Made by a program: the position numbers and the translations under genes. Shown piece after piece: positions 11,601-21,800 of a DNA stretch of 64,000 nucleotides; positions within the stretch are counted from its first letter, which is position 1; every line of letters starts with the position of its first letter. The DNA lies in NCBI GenBank assembly GCA_001839685.1, contig MLAK01000078.1, positions 1 to 64,000 on the forward strand, written 5' to 3'. A model generated the notes under the pieces. That model searched no databases. It saw only the letters and a program-made list of their open reading frames with translations, and was not told the origin of the DNA. Origin of the DNA: Tritrichomonas foetus. Its lineage: Eukaryota; Parabasalia; Tritrichomonadida; Tritrichomonadidae.

Positions 11601-13495
11601 ATGATGTTCCAATAAATATAAAAGTAACAAATAGTGGAACTAAAAAACTCACACTTTCTGTGGAAGGAAATCCTGAAACTGTTTTATCAAGATGTAACGT
11701 AACTTTTAGTGGCCAAAAGCCATATGTTTATGTTGATAAATCTTGGTTTCAAGTAAAAATCCCTACGAACTTTGTTCTTTTGTTAACAAAAGAAACTCAG
11801 ATCGAAACAGAAATGATTAAATTACCACCATTTAACATTATTGGCGGTGAATATAAATTATTAAATCATGAAGCCAAATATACAAATGAATTGGCATTCT
11901 TCATATTTGTTGGCATCATTGGAGCTATATTCTTAATCTCTATTATTTTGTGCATTATCAGATTAACGTGTTTATCCAAAGAAAAATTCGATGTTTCAAG
12001 CGACGTTGAAACAAAGAAACATAAAAAGAATCATCATAAAAAACACGACCACAAGCATAAGAAACACCATAAGAAAGATCACAAAAAACATAAGAAAGAA
12101 CACAAAAAACATAAGAATGATGACAAAAAACATAAGAATGATAACAAAAAACATAAGAATGATCATAAAAAGCCAAACGATAAAAAACAAGAAGAAAAGC
12201 ATGGAAAAAACACAGAAGAGAAACCTATTGAGCCAATTAAAAACAAACAAGACGAATATTCTTCTTCTTCTTCTTCAACATATGCATCAGATGTCCAAGA
12301 TAGAACTCCTAAAGTCTCTAAGCAAGAAAATATTTCAACAAAAGAAAACAAAAGAAAGGATGCTCCAAAACCAGTTCCTGCCTCAGCTAAACATAAAAAA
12401 GAAGAAAGTGAATCGTCATCTTCAGCTTCTTCATCTTCAACTGCATCNNNNNNNNNNNNNNNNNNNNNNNNNNNNNNNNNNNNNNNNNNNNNNNNNNNNN
12501 NNNNNNNNNNNNNNNNNNNNNNNNNNNNNNNNNNNNNNNNNNNNNNNNNNNNNNNNNNNNNNNNNNNNNNNNNNNNNNNNNNNNNNNNNNNNNNNNNNNN
12601 NNNNNNNNNNNNNNNNNNNNNNNNNNNNNNNNNNNNNNNNNNNNNNNNNNNNNNNNNNNNNNNNNNNNNNNNNNNNNNNNNNNNNNNNNNNNNNNNNNNN
12701 NNNNNNNNNNNNNNNNNNNNNNNNNNNNNNNNNNNNNNNNNNNNNNNNNNNNNNNNNNNNNNNNNNNNNNNNNNNNNNNNNNNNNNNNNNNNNNNNNNNN
12801 NNNNNNNNNNNNNNNNNNNNNNNNNNNNNNNNNNNNNNNNNNNNNNNNNNNNNNNNNNNNNNNNNNNNNNNNNNNNNNNNNNNNNNNNNNNNNNNNNNNN
12901 NNNNNNNNNNNNNNNNNNNNNNNNNNNNNNNNNNNNNNNNNNNTCTTCTTCTTCTTCAAACAGAACAAAGAAACTAGATAATAAGGAAGCTATACCACCT
13001 GTTGTAGTGCCTCCACCTGTTGAGCATAAAAAAGAAGAAGAGTCTTTATCATCATCATCATGTTCTTCTTCATCCTCTAAACCAAAGGAAGAAGAAAAGA
13101 AAGAAGTGAAGCCAGTTCCTACTCCAACTAAACATAAAGAAGAAGAAAGTGAATCATCATCTTCCACAGTTTCATCTTCAACTGAATCCTCAAAATCAGA
13201 AGAAGTAAAAAATGCAAATGTATCTGTATTAGTTGAGGAGGAAAAAGAAGAGAATAGCGAATCTACTTCGCAAGCTGAACCGTCTTCTAAAGATGAAGAA
13301 GAGGCACAGATCGAAAACTCCAGTGAACCAAGTTCATCAGAAGAGACAAACTCAACAACAGAAACAGATAAAGAAAATACAGATAAAGAAGAGGAATCAG
13401 AAAGTTCATCAGAATCATCCTCTTCAACAGAATCATCAACAACAGAAACATCAACAACAGAAACATCAACAACAGAAACATCATCGACCTCATGA
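8657..13495 (+). CDS. Large type I surface protein, DRPG-cysteine family, member 2 (contains assembly gap)
   Basis: About 1612 residues as assembled, including about 165 unknown residues in an N gap. The frame is open from a TTG at 8606, but the first ATG, 8657, begins a clean signal peptide (MFFSFFFAFSAAS) that runs straight into CLCQPDRPG and C-x5-C (about 8706-8770). A second Cys module is near 9470-9545 and a third Cys pair near 10560-10610. Ectodomain blocks match members 1 and 3, including an NTR-x-GP motif and a conserved YTNELAF lead-in to the transmembrane helix (about 11885-11970). The cytoplasmic tail is unusual: a His/Lys-rich repeat block (about 12010-12200), then Ser/Glu-rich low complexity with polyserine runs, and TETST-type repeats at the end. 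The tail length is unknown because of the gap, and the reading frame across it is assumed. Confidence 0.85.
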   Translation: MFFSFFFAFSAASRQFCLCQPDRPGNVCSLQKKCHKFNSDSEIIIYEKFNFSRNWKFITEDKELEKIGLKVFGSTPASPIVLDISIFDGKKVSFFGGEFNQMVKLVNLNPDKPPKFSLSAKNIQLFYDDSQIVQFDKKTDLTFEDLNLHNSILKGSRKLRIIANKVFGDSKSLSSQFYEMIKCGQITSNNNDKITAPYNIISSLLSLPEEESKNEKFNDNLNAYLSPNQNFQTLEIDLLNGADSDIPDSKMTKSNKAVENESRYYSRIYKYCLSTTARLSRAISQLECESFSVPEANYTDGKSSDFLVNISQTPSNSTIKLYLTASTESDPIKINLRKFQNNNITLEILKADSDIIAAFQLKGNQEEQQISLKATNINYLTIDAEYLTKFSNISLSASPLKLINAISSTHLKRVYTDSMSIASFEGNISIIESITLDRTTPMKLNRTVFLFPNATLYVKQYRNFPRARLGHSSGDNYYFWVLSDANEDSKMNFYYNDTINLYFTDEAINEIPPSLTFSTTKDFYSNSAATKLRDQHPFVNVTVIVPETGLALTFGTGNGEMALPRTTSFLVSPIEKNLAIEINLTINDFESIRNNVTEMYFLIFYKEFSINVMTSGTLVPYLNGVNEKYNITNGKCNGIIPFPKFISENKCYQIGGYNLSRVTLDVQSYLNSLYFSSNTVNIGTGNISTKLPPIASELRVASNSTENINISINESGNVSETTPFTLALSSSPVILFDDSFKTVPKNITSKLTILHGGIDLQLNANGIPIPIVKLDDPVLGVSYNTSAKFTDTPIDENFFEKSNTRYGPVVRATVKAGITIPQSAFLAKNVILRGESENAQVTFVYWNLSVCSYEFDQMKIKFINVIDAPKFDNVLLADNKDEENDINNTIPDKTVYFRAHKLSFANKAFIQQDTAKNNLTMEVESLVIASPESIPNSSFIEPINVTSNFTFEGYANQIFFGNDTIRLVGEKTTSVAIKQNSNDVPINIKVTNSGTKKLTLSVEGNPETVLSRCNVTFSGQKPYVYVDKSWFQVKIPTNFVLLLTKETQIETEMIKLPPFNIIGGEYKLLNHEAKYTNELAFFIFVGIIGAIFLISIILCIIRLTCLSKEKFDVSSDVETKKHKKNHHKKHDHKHKKHHKKDHKKHKKEHKKHKNDDKKHKNDNKKHKNDHKKPNDKKQEEKHGKNTEEKPIEPIKNKQDEYSSSSSSTYASDVQDRTPKVSKQENISTKENKRKDAPKPVPASAKHKKEESESSSSASSSSTAXXXXXXXXXXXXXXXXXXXXXXXXXXXXXXXXXXXXXXXXXXXXXXXXXXXXXXXXXXXXXXXXXXXXXXXXXXXXXXXXXXXXXXXXXXXXXXXXXXXXXXXXXXXXXXXXXXXXXXXXXXXXXXXXXXXXXXXXXXXXXXXXXXXXXXXXXXXXXXXXXXXXXXSSSSSNRTKKLDNKEAIPPVVVPPPVEHKKEEESLSSSSCSSSSSKPKEEEKKEVKPVPTPTKHKEEESESSSSTVSSSTESSKSEEVKNANVSVLVEEEKEENSESTSQAEPSSKDEEEAQIENSSEPSSSEETNSTTETDKENTDKEEESESSSESSSSTESSTTETSTTETSTTETSSTS
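12010..12200 (+). repeat. His/Lys-rich coding repeats in the tail of surface member 2
   Basis: The DNA is built from about 21-base units encoding KKHKND-type heptads and related HKKH units. It lies just inside the predicted transmembrane helix. The repetition is visible in both DNA and protein, which suggests replication slippage combined with selection for a charged tail. Confidence 0.8.
12448..12943. other. Assembly gap (496 N)
   Basis: A run of 496 N inside the tail of surface member 2, flanked on both sides by polyserine TCT/TCA repeats. Repeat collapse is the likely cause, so the true length and frame across it are unknown. Confidence 0.97.
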
Positions 13496-13670
13496 ATAAC
13501 ATGATTTAATATCTAATAATTTTTATAAAAATCATATACTTCACTTCGACATTCTTTCCTTTTTATGTAGATCACCTAAAATATTCATTCATACATGCGC
13601 TCTTCATTTCTTTGTTTTAAATGCTGCAATAAATAATTATAAGCATGTTTACATCAACAAAATATTTTAC

Positions 13671-14099
13671 TTATAGCATGAATTTGTTTGCTTTTTGAAT
13701 CATTGTCACAGATATAATTGGGGCTACTGTGATGCCTTCCATGTCTTCTTTCTCTTTAGGCAACTTTGTGTTGAGTGCTGCCAAACCCTTGCTTTTGTTT
13801 TTACATGAACGAAACTGTTTTTTCATTTTTCGAATATCTTTTTTTCCTGGGATTTTTTCTTTACTTTCTGCGACAAATAGGGGCTTCCGCGATATTTGAA
13901 TTGGCTTCTGTGATGGAAAAGCCGGAAATAAAGAATTTGAATCTGACTGGATGAAGATTTTTCTTGGATCGATGATTAAATTTTGTTGAGTGAGCCTTAA
14001 ATTCCATTCGCGTTCTTCTTTTTCGATATATTGACGAGCTTGCCGTTTTACCCTTCTGTTATTGTCTTGGTGACTAGGTTGTTTGGCATTCCTCTTCAT
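13671..14099 (-). CDS. Small basic protein of unknown function
   Basis: A 142-residue lysine/arginine-rich protein that I do not recognise. It has no signal peptide or membrane segment. An N-terminal charged helix (about 15-40, rich in R, E and Q) is followed by a proline/lysine-rich middle and a less charged C-terminus (GITVAPIISVTMIQKANKFML). The start is the first ATG. It is convergent with surface member 2 (175 bases between stops) and divergent from the PQ-loop gene. The length, normal codon use and separate promoter-like spacer support a real gene. A structural, RNA-binding or cytoskeletal protein would all be possible. Confidence 0.6.
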   Translation of the reverse strand: MKRNAKQPSHQDNNRRVKRQARQYIEKEEREWNLRLTQQNLIIDPRKIFIQSDSNSLFPAFPSQKPIQISRKPLFVAESKEKIPGKKDIRKMKKQFRSCKNKSKGLAALNTKLPKEKEDMEGITVAPIISVTMIQKANKFML

Positions 14100-14693
14100 T
14101 CATGAATTGGAAAATAATGGAATCAAAAAATCAGATTTTTCAATGATAATCTGGCTGATTAACAGAAAAGTTAATTTTACTTTAAAAGTGGCACGATTCA
14201 TCTTTTAATCCATTTGTTTGGTATTGACCAAATAATATAAATTTCCTTCTTATTCTTAAGAACAGCATCGTTTTTAAACTGGATATAACGAAGAATAGAC
14301 CATATAATTATTAATAATTCCTTCTATTTTTAGTTCAATTCGATATTATTCAATCATCGACTTTTTGAATAATTTTGAATTTGTTCATTTTCATAAATAT
14401 ATTTATTTGTGATTCACACTTTCTTCATTGGGAGTTGTAACAAAATCATGCTTTTTTGTGCTGAAATTCTCATCAGAGCTATACCCGAAGTTGAATAGTT
14501 TGTATTAGATCAAAATCTAGTGGTTAGATTTGCTAATTAAGTCCCTCCAATAATTAATCAAAATTTTTATGATGTCTGAATCATTTCACTTTTTTTTAGA
14601 ATAAGTTCTTTTGAATTTATTGTCAGTTTGACAAAGATTGAATACTTATTTTTATAAAAAAAACATCACATTTGTTTCACATCAAATTCGGTT
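14100..14693. other. Divergent intergenic spacer
   Basis: AT-rich promoter region between the small basic protein gene and the PQ-loop gene. TCACA elements near 14666 and 14677, 13-25 bases before the PQ-loop ATG, fit the initiator consensus. A CTTTTTGAAT motif is at 14361-14370. Confidence 0.45.
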
Positions 14694-15530
14694 ATGCCTC
14701 AATGCACAGGAATTTATGTACAATGGATCGCAGACATATTTGGTGAATGTATAAGCACGAAAAGAGATAAGGCAAGCTTCATACTTGGAAATTTATCGAC
14801 AATAATATGGGTGTATGCTCAAATTCCACAAATCATCATGAATTTTAAAAGTAAAACAACTGATGGATTATCTTTTTCATTCTTATGTCTTCTAGTTTGT
14901 GGTGATTTATGTAACCTATTTGGTGCATATATAAATGGCGGGTTAATTACACAAATTATTACTGCAAGCTGGTTTGTAATTGTTGATTGCTTTTGTACCT
15001 TTCAATATATATATTATGTTTGGATAAGACAGAAATATCAAGATTACAAATCTCAAAAACAAAAAAATTCAAACAGATATAGGAATGATAATAATTATCA
15101 AACTGATGATAATGTTAGTATTCCTTCATTACCACTTTTATTTGCTATTGGAGCATCAAAAATGTCAAACGACTTGTATAAACCACCACATTTATATGGA
15201 ATGATACTTGGATGGATGTCATGCACATCTTATATGTCCTCAAGATTTCCACAAATAATTAAAAACTTTCAAAGGAAAAAAACTGAAGGCCTGTCACCAA
15301 AATTTTTTATTTCTGCTGTTTTAGGAAATTCAACATACGCAGCTTCGATTTTTGTGAAAAATTCGAGTTGGAATTACATATGGTCTCAATTCCCATGGCT
15401 TTTAGGAAGTGCTGGACTACTTTTCTTTGATTTTACTGTATTGATTCAGTTTTTGGTGTTTGGTGAAGATAAACATCAGCATAGTGGAAATTATGACACA
15501 GTTACAGATATTCCATCACTCTATCAATAA
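14694..15530 (+). CDS. PQ-loop repeat transporter (PQLC2/Ypq-like lysosomal amino acid carrier)
   Basis: A 278-residue membrane protein with two PQ-loop repeats. The first is around residues 30-80 (PQ at 45-46, followed by KTTDGLS and the GDLCNLFGA segment). The second is around 170-215 (PQ at 187-188, followed by KKTEGLS). The pattern LLVCGDLCNLFGA is typical of the PQLC2/Ypq1 branch, which exports cationic amino acids from lysosomes or vacuoles, rather than of cystinosin. About seven membrane helices are expected. A polar Asn-rich loop (about 115-145) separates the repeats. The substrate is inferred from family only. The start ATG follows initiator-like TCACA sites, and the stop overlaps a TAAA, which can serve as a trichomonad polyadenylation signal. 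Confidence 0.88.
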   Translation: MPQCTGIYVQWIADIFGECISTKRDKASFILGNLSTIIWVYAQIPQIIMNFKSKTTDGLSFSFLCLLVCGDLCNLFGAYINGGLITQIITASWFVIVDCFCTFQYIYYVWIRQKYQDYKSQKQKNSNRYRNDNNYQTDDNVSIPSLPLLFAIGASKMSNDLYKPPHLYGMILGWMSCTSYMSSRFPQIIKNFQRKKTEGLSPKFFISAVLGNSTYAASIFVKNSSWNYIWSQFPWLLGSAGLLFFDFTVLIQFLVFGEDKHQHSGNYDTVTDIPSLYQ

Positions 15531-16641
15531 AAATATAGTTATTATCTATTGTTTATTATCAATATGCCGATAAATTTCATGTATCTACTTTAACCAGCAT
15601 CGCATTTATTTATTAAATATATAAAACATCGATGTCATATAATGTAATATATCTTATAGATACATTAAACCAGAAATCATTTCTGAATATCACGTTGTTC
15701 TCAACACACATGATAGGTACTAGTATTATCTTTCTGTTTATAAATAACCAATTCGTTTTTTACTATTTCAACAAATGTTTCGTGTATTTCATTGTTTATG
15801 CTTTATTTTATGTCTCTCTCCATTTAACAATCATTGGTTGATAAATTCACAGAAACTATTCCAATTCTCACTCTCAAAGTTATTTCCAATATTTGTTAAC
15901 AACATGAATGCCAGAAATCGAATTAAGACAGAAATAGTTCATTTGAATCGCAGCCATGATGATTCTCAACCTTGTGAAAAATATACTTGCTGCACTCAGA
16001 TAGCAATTACCAAATGCATTATTAATTTAATTTAATAAAATAACTACTAGTTATGGCGTTTGTTTCACATCGAAAGAAATCACACAATGATTTAAGTGTT
16101 CACTGGCATATTTAGGAAAATTCTGAAAACTCATAGAAAATGTTTGAGAAATCCCCACATAATATATTAGCCTTTTATAAAGAAAAAAATGACCTTAAGA
16201 ATTCAATTAATTGTAAAACTTTTTGTAATGAATTGTAAACAGCATTGAAATATTTTCTCAATCCGGAAGTGTACCCTCAAATATATCACAGAAATAAATC
16301 ATAATTTTATCAACCATTATGAAATAGAACAATGCTCTCTAAAGATACTTCTTCATGGAAATAGATCTGTTTAGCAATATCAACGTTTTTTCGTTTTCGA
16401 TGTTCGCTTTTTGAATTCATAGAAATTTTCAAACCCTCATAAAACTTAATAAGTTTTTCTTACAAACACATTTCAAAATTATCAAAAGTTAATTGGAAAT
16501 TTTCAATGTTTATACGGTTCGTCAGTGTAACTTAATGAAAAAGTTCACAGCTATTCGCAATTTTCATATCACATTGTTTTATATGTTAAATAAACGTGCA
16601 CAATTTATATTATTCACAAAATAAACTTCACAATTATAAAA
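15531..16641. other. Intergenic spacer
   Basis: About 1.1 kb of AT-rich sequence between two plus-strand genes. Short frames at 15632-15841 and 15775-16035 overlap each other and look accidental. A CTTTTTGAAT motif lies at 16407-16416. Confidence 0.5.
16628..16632 (+). promoter_or_regulatory. Initiator-like TCACA before the spliced kinase gene
   Basis: TCACA matches the TCA(Y)(W) initiator and would give a leader of about 12 bases before the ATG at 16642. Another TCACA lies at 16614-16618. Confidence 0.45.
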
Positions 16642-18602
16642 ATGAATCCTTCTGCCCCGCGTGGTTATATTCTCGTCCAAAAAATAGGTTCAGGAGCTTT
16701 TGCTTCAGTCTGGCGAGGAATTGAATCGTCCACAAAAAAGGATGTTGCCATCAAAATAATCTCCAAGCAAAAAGTGAGAGATAAAAGTGTTGTTATGAAT
16801 GAAGTGAAAATTTTGAAAGAAATAAAAAAAATAAATAACAAAGGATTGATTGATTTCATTGATTTCAAAGATGACCTCAAAAATTATTTCATCATCACAG
16901 AATTGTATTTGAATGGGTCCTTAACAAATAAAATTCGTCAGGCTGGAATATTAAGTGAAAATTCAGCAAGACACATATTCATTCAAGTTGCTAGCGCTTT
17001 GCGCTGTCTTCACGAAGAACTTCAAATTGCGCACCGTGATGTGAAACTTGATAACATTGTTTTTGATGATGACAATAATGCAAAATTGATAGATTTTGGA
17101 CTGAGTATTGAATATACTAATGCCAGTCCATATTTAAGTCACGCATGTGGATCACCAAGTATGAATTTTTGCTTTTATGTGTGTTTTTGATGCAACTCAA
17201 AGTTTGAACAATAATTTCAATGTTTTTTTTTTTAAAATGTGTGAAAATTTTCGAGATTAAGTTTGATATTTACTGAAAAGGTTTTTTCAATCTTTGTTAA
17301 AATTAATCAAAATAATGATTATAATCGAGAATAAGTTTTTATGATATAGAAAAATCGATTTTTATTAATCATATTTTATAGGGATGAATCATAAAAACTT
17401 TAAACTTTTCAAGTTTTTAGAAAATATCCTATTATTCATTTTGAATAACAAATAATTTTTACTGATGTTATTTTTTATTGACTTTGAATTGCAAAGAAAA
17501 CATACATAAAAACAATCTTTTTTATAAAATCTAACACACAGAATATGCAGCACCTGAACTTTTTAATGGCGGATTACACATTGCTAATGTTGATATTTGG
17601 GCACTCGGTGTGATTTTATATCACATGCTCGTTGGTAGGTTTCCTTTTGAAGATGGTGGTGATTATGATGGCCTATCCGGTCTCCAGGCCCTTGTTGCTC
17701 GAATTGAGAAAGAAGAACCACAATTTCCACATTTTTTGTCAGATGAAGCCAAACATATCATAAGAAGAATGCTTACAAAAGATCCACAAAAAAGAGCCAC
17801 TTGGGATGAATTATTTAGCCATGATTGGGTTCAAGAGCAGCTTCTTCATGTCAAAAGTCATGCTATTACAGCTCGAATTTTATCCAAAAATTCAACTCCA
17901 ACAAACAAGTTACTTCCACCAAAGTCTTCTCCAAATTCACCACAACATTTTACAAGAAATAATGATTCAACACCTCCTCCAAATGGAGCAAGAATTGAAT
18001 TTGCACCTTCTGTTTATTTGGAAGTTAAAAAATTCAATTCCACACATTTAACACCCAAATCACCAGAAGAAATTAAGCCAAATGATAATGAAACAATTAA
18101 AGAAATAGCTAATGAAAATAATAATTATAAAGATCAAAATGATTGTAGAAATTATTTAGATGATAAAAATAATTCCATAGAATCATCTGACTCTACAAAT
18201 CCTCCAACCATTCCATCGATTCCGAAATCTTCCCGATCACCTAAACATAGTCCAGAAGGAGTAAAGACTGATTCAAAAGACAACTATAATATGAATGATA
18301 ATGAAGATGATAATTTTTCTAATGGAAGAAAACTCGCAAATGCAATTCGAAATAAAATTTGTGCTAAAAGAAGAAAAAGTGAATTCACTGTTTTGAGAAA
18401 TTTTGCGGACGAAGTGAGAAGAAACAGACTTTTAAGCGATGAAAAATCTGATAATGAAACAAGTTCAAGCATTATAGATAAGTTATGTGCAACAGGAAAA
18501 TTTAGAAGGAAAAATGCAAGTAATAGCGGAACTGAAGAAAAAGACAACCAAATCGAACCCCATTTTGCAACTACTGAGATCAATGGTGAATCAAGAAAAT
18601 GA
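16642..18602 (+). CDS. CAMK-like serine/threonine protein kinase, two exons
   Basis: Exons 16642-17158 and 17542-18602 join to give 525 residues. Exon 1 carries GSGAF (16-20), the ATP lysine in VAIK (38), HRD (131-133) and DFG (151-153), and runs to CGSP. Read without splicing it stops at 17190 before the APE motif. Removing the intron creates codon AAA across the junction and reads CGSPKYAAPEL, followed by DIWALGVILYHMLVG and the rest of the C-lobe. The kinase is therefore complete only when spliced. The lobe ends near residue 290 with a typical HDWVQEQL. The remainder is Asn/Ser/Glu-rich with basic patches (near NKICAKRRKSE) and no recognised domain. CAMK/CAMKL is the best group from the motif set. 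Exon 2 alone has no suitable ATG start: the long open frame begins at a GTG. Confidence 0.9.
17159..17541 (+). other. Spliceosomal intron (383 bases, phase 1)
   Basis: It starts GTATGA and ends TCTAACACACAG. The 3' end matches the conserved trichomonad branch-point/3' splice element (ACTAACACACAG) in 11 of 12 bases, and the 5' end resembles GTAYGT except for the last base. Splicing restores GSPKYAAPE of a canonical kinase activation segment, which is strong independent support. The interior is AT-rich with no coding signal. Confidence 0.9.
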
Positions 18603-18729
18603 TATGATTTTCAGGAATGTCGATATAAAAATACCATGAAATATTAAGCATATTGCATATAAATTAATATCAATGTAGCTATATAATAAACACTACGTGA
18701 TTTTGAACATATTGTCTTCTTTTGTACAG

Positions 18730-18746
18730 TTTTTTTTTTTTTTTTT
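18730..18746 (+). repeat. Poly-T tract (17 T)
   Basis: Uninterrupted T run in the short convergent spacer between the kinase and surface member 3. Confidence 0.9.
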
Positions 18747-18844
18747 CTGATTTTCCGAAAATGTTATTTTCTTTAGGATAATAAAAAGTTTATATATTAA
18801 ATAGAAAAAAGAATCCGAATTGATATGAAATAAAAAATTTATTA

Positions 18845-21800
18845 TTAATTATCAATAGAGCTTAATGATGATGACGATTCGTCATGCTTATTATGCTTGG
18901 ATTTATTTTGTTTATTCTTATTGTGGTGATCTTTTTTAGACTTTATATCTTTTTTATCTGTATCTATTTTCTCCGAATCTTTCTTATCTTTAGAATCTTT
19001 CTTATCTTTAGAATCCTTCTTATCTTTAGAATCTTTCTTATCTTTAGAACCTTTCTTCTTATCTTTAGAATCTTTCTTATCTTTAGAATCTTTCTTATCT
19101 TTAGAATCTTTCTTATCTTTAGAATCCTTCTTATCTTTAGAATCTTTCTTATCTTTAGAACCTTTCTTCTTATCTTTAGAATCTTTCTTATCTTTAGAAT
19201 CTTTCTTATCTTTAGAATCCTTTTTATCTTTAGAATCCTTCTTATCTTTAGAATCTTTCTTATCTTTAGAATCTTTCTTCTTATCTTTAGAATCCTTCTT
19301 CTTATCTTTAGCAATTTCTATATGATCTACATGTTTGTCCTTTGGTTTAGATTTGACTTCTTTGGGTTTATTATCTTCCTTGGACAGATCTGTTTCTTTG
19401 GAGTCTTTCTGTGCTATGGCATCCGCAAGTTCTTTTGATACAGCATCTGATCGAGTCTTCTTGTTTCCAGATTTGGATGATGAAGAAGAGGATGAATTGT
19501 AAGAACTAGTACTTTCATATTGATCATATTCATTATTGGCACTGTCCTTATTACTTAATCGTTGTGTTTTATTTTCTTTATCAATTTTGTTTGCTCCATC
19601 TTTATCAACACTTTGAACTGTGAAATCCAAAGCTTCTTTCTTAGGTGATTTCTTGACTGGTTTGACTGGAACAATTTCTTCTTCACTACTTGAATAGTCA
19701 ATCTTTTCATCATCGGGCAAACAAGCAAGTCCTACAATGCACAAAATAATTCCAAGAATCAAAATGAAGCCAATAATTCCAACGAAAACATAAAACGCTA
19801 CTTCTTTTGTATAAACTTGCTTATGTAAAACAATGGTATTTTTGCCCTCAATAAGAATATTGGGCATTTCCAGTAGTTCTGTTTCAACTTCAACTTTGTT
19901 TGGTGAACTTACTTTAAAGCTAGATGGTGTTTCTACTTGATAAAAGGATTTATCAATAAGAAGTTTTGGTGAAGCTCCAGTTAAACTCAATTTAAAGTTA
20001 TTTAATACAGTCATTCCTTCGGCAGAAAGTGTGATCTGATTATTACTGTTTATTACAATTGTGAAATCAGTTTGACCTGGAACTTTTTGTTGTATTTGAA
20101 CTGTTTCAACTCCTTTATTAGAGACTAATATTGTATAATTCTCGGAAACAATAACTCTTGTGATTGCATCACTTCTGATTTCAAACTTTTTGTTGATCAT
20201 AAGTGGTCCTGCAAATTGCTCTTTTGGAATTGAGTTTGGATTTGCAATAGTTAATTCATCAACTTCTAAAAACAGATGATTTTTAGCTATAGATTGATCA
20301 ATTGAACTTTGTGCATTAAGTATTAATTTTTTGATTTTAACATCAACGACTTCAATGTCATCATCTTCACTAGCTTTGGGTTCTGAAGCTTCCAAAAAAT
20401 TACTAGAAATCCACATCGATTTAGGCCTGAAACATATCTTTATCCGCTCAAAATTATATGTTGTTGATGATTTACCAAAATAAACAAACTGAATCGTTGC
20501 TATATTGTTGCCACGTGACCTAAGTATTAAATTATCAATTGGAAATGCAATTTGTGGAAGAACAATGTTATCACTTGCACTAGTGGTTACATTTGGGCCG
20601 ACTCTTGTATTCGTTTTATTTCCCTTGAAAGTGGAAGAGTCAATATAGCTTAGTGAAAAGGATTGGTTCTTTGTTATATAATGAACACCCTCAACTTGAT
20701 TGTCAATTGACACAGGTGGAATATTGAAATTCTCTGAAATGAAGGTGATTTCATTCGATCCATGTTCGAATTTAATTTTACTCATAGAAGGATATGCTTT
20801 TTCATATGAAGAAAAGTTTTTTGAAAAGTTTACTGTAAGGCTGGAATTTGGAATTAAAACAAACGGAGTGATTTCATCAGCAGTCAAACCTGTTAAAATA
20901 TCGAGATTCACATTTGGTGACTGGGTCATAATTTTGATTTCATCAAATAGCTTTGGAATTTTAACTTCCTCGCTGGTATTTGCAAAAATTAATTGAAACT
21001 GTGATTTCTCCACTCTAAATCCTGCAGTTTGATTCAGAATATCCATGTATACCCTTGACACTGAATATGAACTTACATGGTAACATTTGCCTCGTTTATC
21101 ATACCATGGCAGCTGATGTGGGCATTTCTCATTATCAGGATATTTTTTATTAATTCCATTTAAAAACGGAGCAAATGACTCAGGTGTCATTACTTTAATT
21201 GAAACTTGATAGAAAATAAAGTAAGTGTAGTCGATAATATTGTTAATGCCTATATAATCATTAATTGTTAAGAATACTGATGGAATTGTTGATCCACCCT
21301 CGAAAATGAAGATAGTTTTGTTTTGTGGCCATGGTTGAGTCAAATTATATTCAATACCGATAAATAAATTAACACCAACATCAGGTACTTTTGTCGTAAC
21401 ATTTATGAATGGTGTTAAGTCAGTATTGTTATCAAAATTTACTTTACGTGTTGTTATTCTATTCTCAAAAGATAAATTAACTGCTTCGGTCAGTGATATT
21501 GATTCTTCAGACAATAAAATATAAACTTGTTCTTTACATAAATTAATTTTCATATCATAATCATCATTTTCATTCGATAAAGTTAAATAATAAGGTGAAA
21601 TATCTTTAAACTTTTCCTGTAATACTTGATAATTACTTTTATCATAAGCATCAAGTGATATTTTCGGGAAATTAGCAAATTGATCAATTTCAAGTGTTGC
21701 ATTGGTATTTAAAATAAGAAAGGTACTATCTTCCAAAGTAACAGGAGAAGTTTTTTGAAGTTTTATAAGTTTTTGAATACTCAACACTCCTGTGATCTGG

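Noticed and set aside
11958..13167. Long antisense and alternative-frame ORFs over the repetitive tail of surface member 2
   Set aside because: They are shadows of low-complexity repeats, partly open only because of N bases.
18884..19438. 184-codon plus-strand frame opposite the KDKKDS repeats
   Set aside because: A periodic Ile/Phe/Leu shadow of the tandem repeat in the real minus-strand gene.
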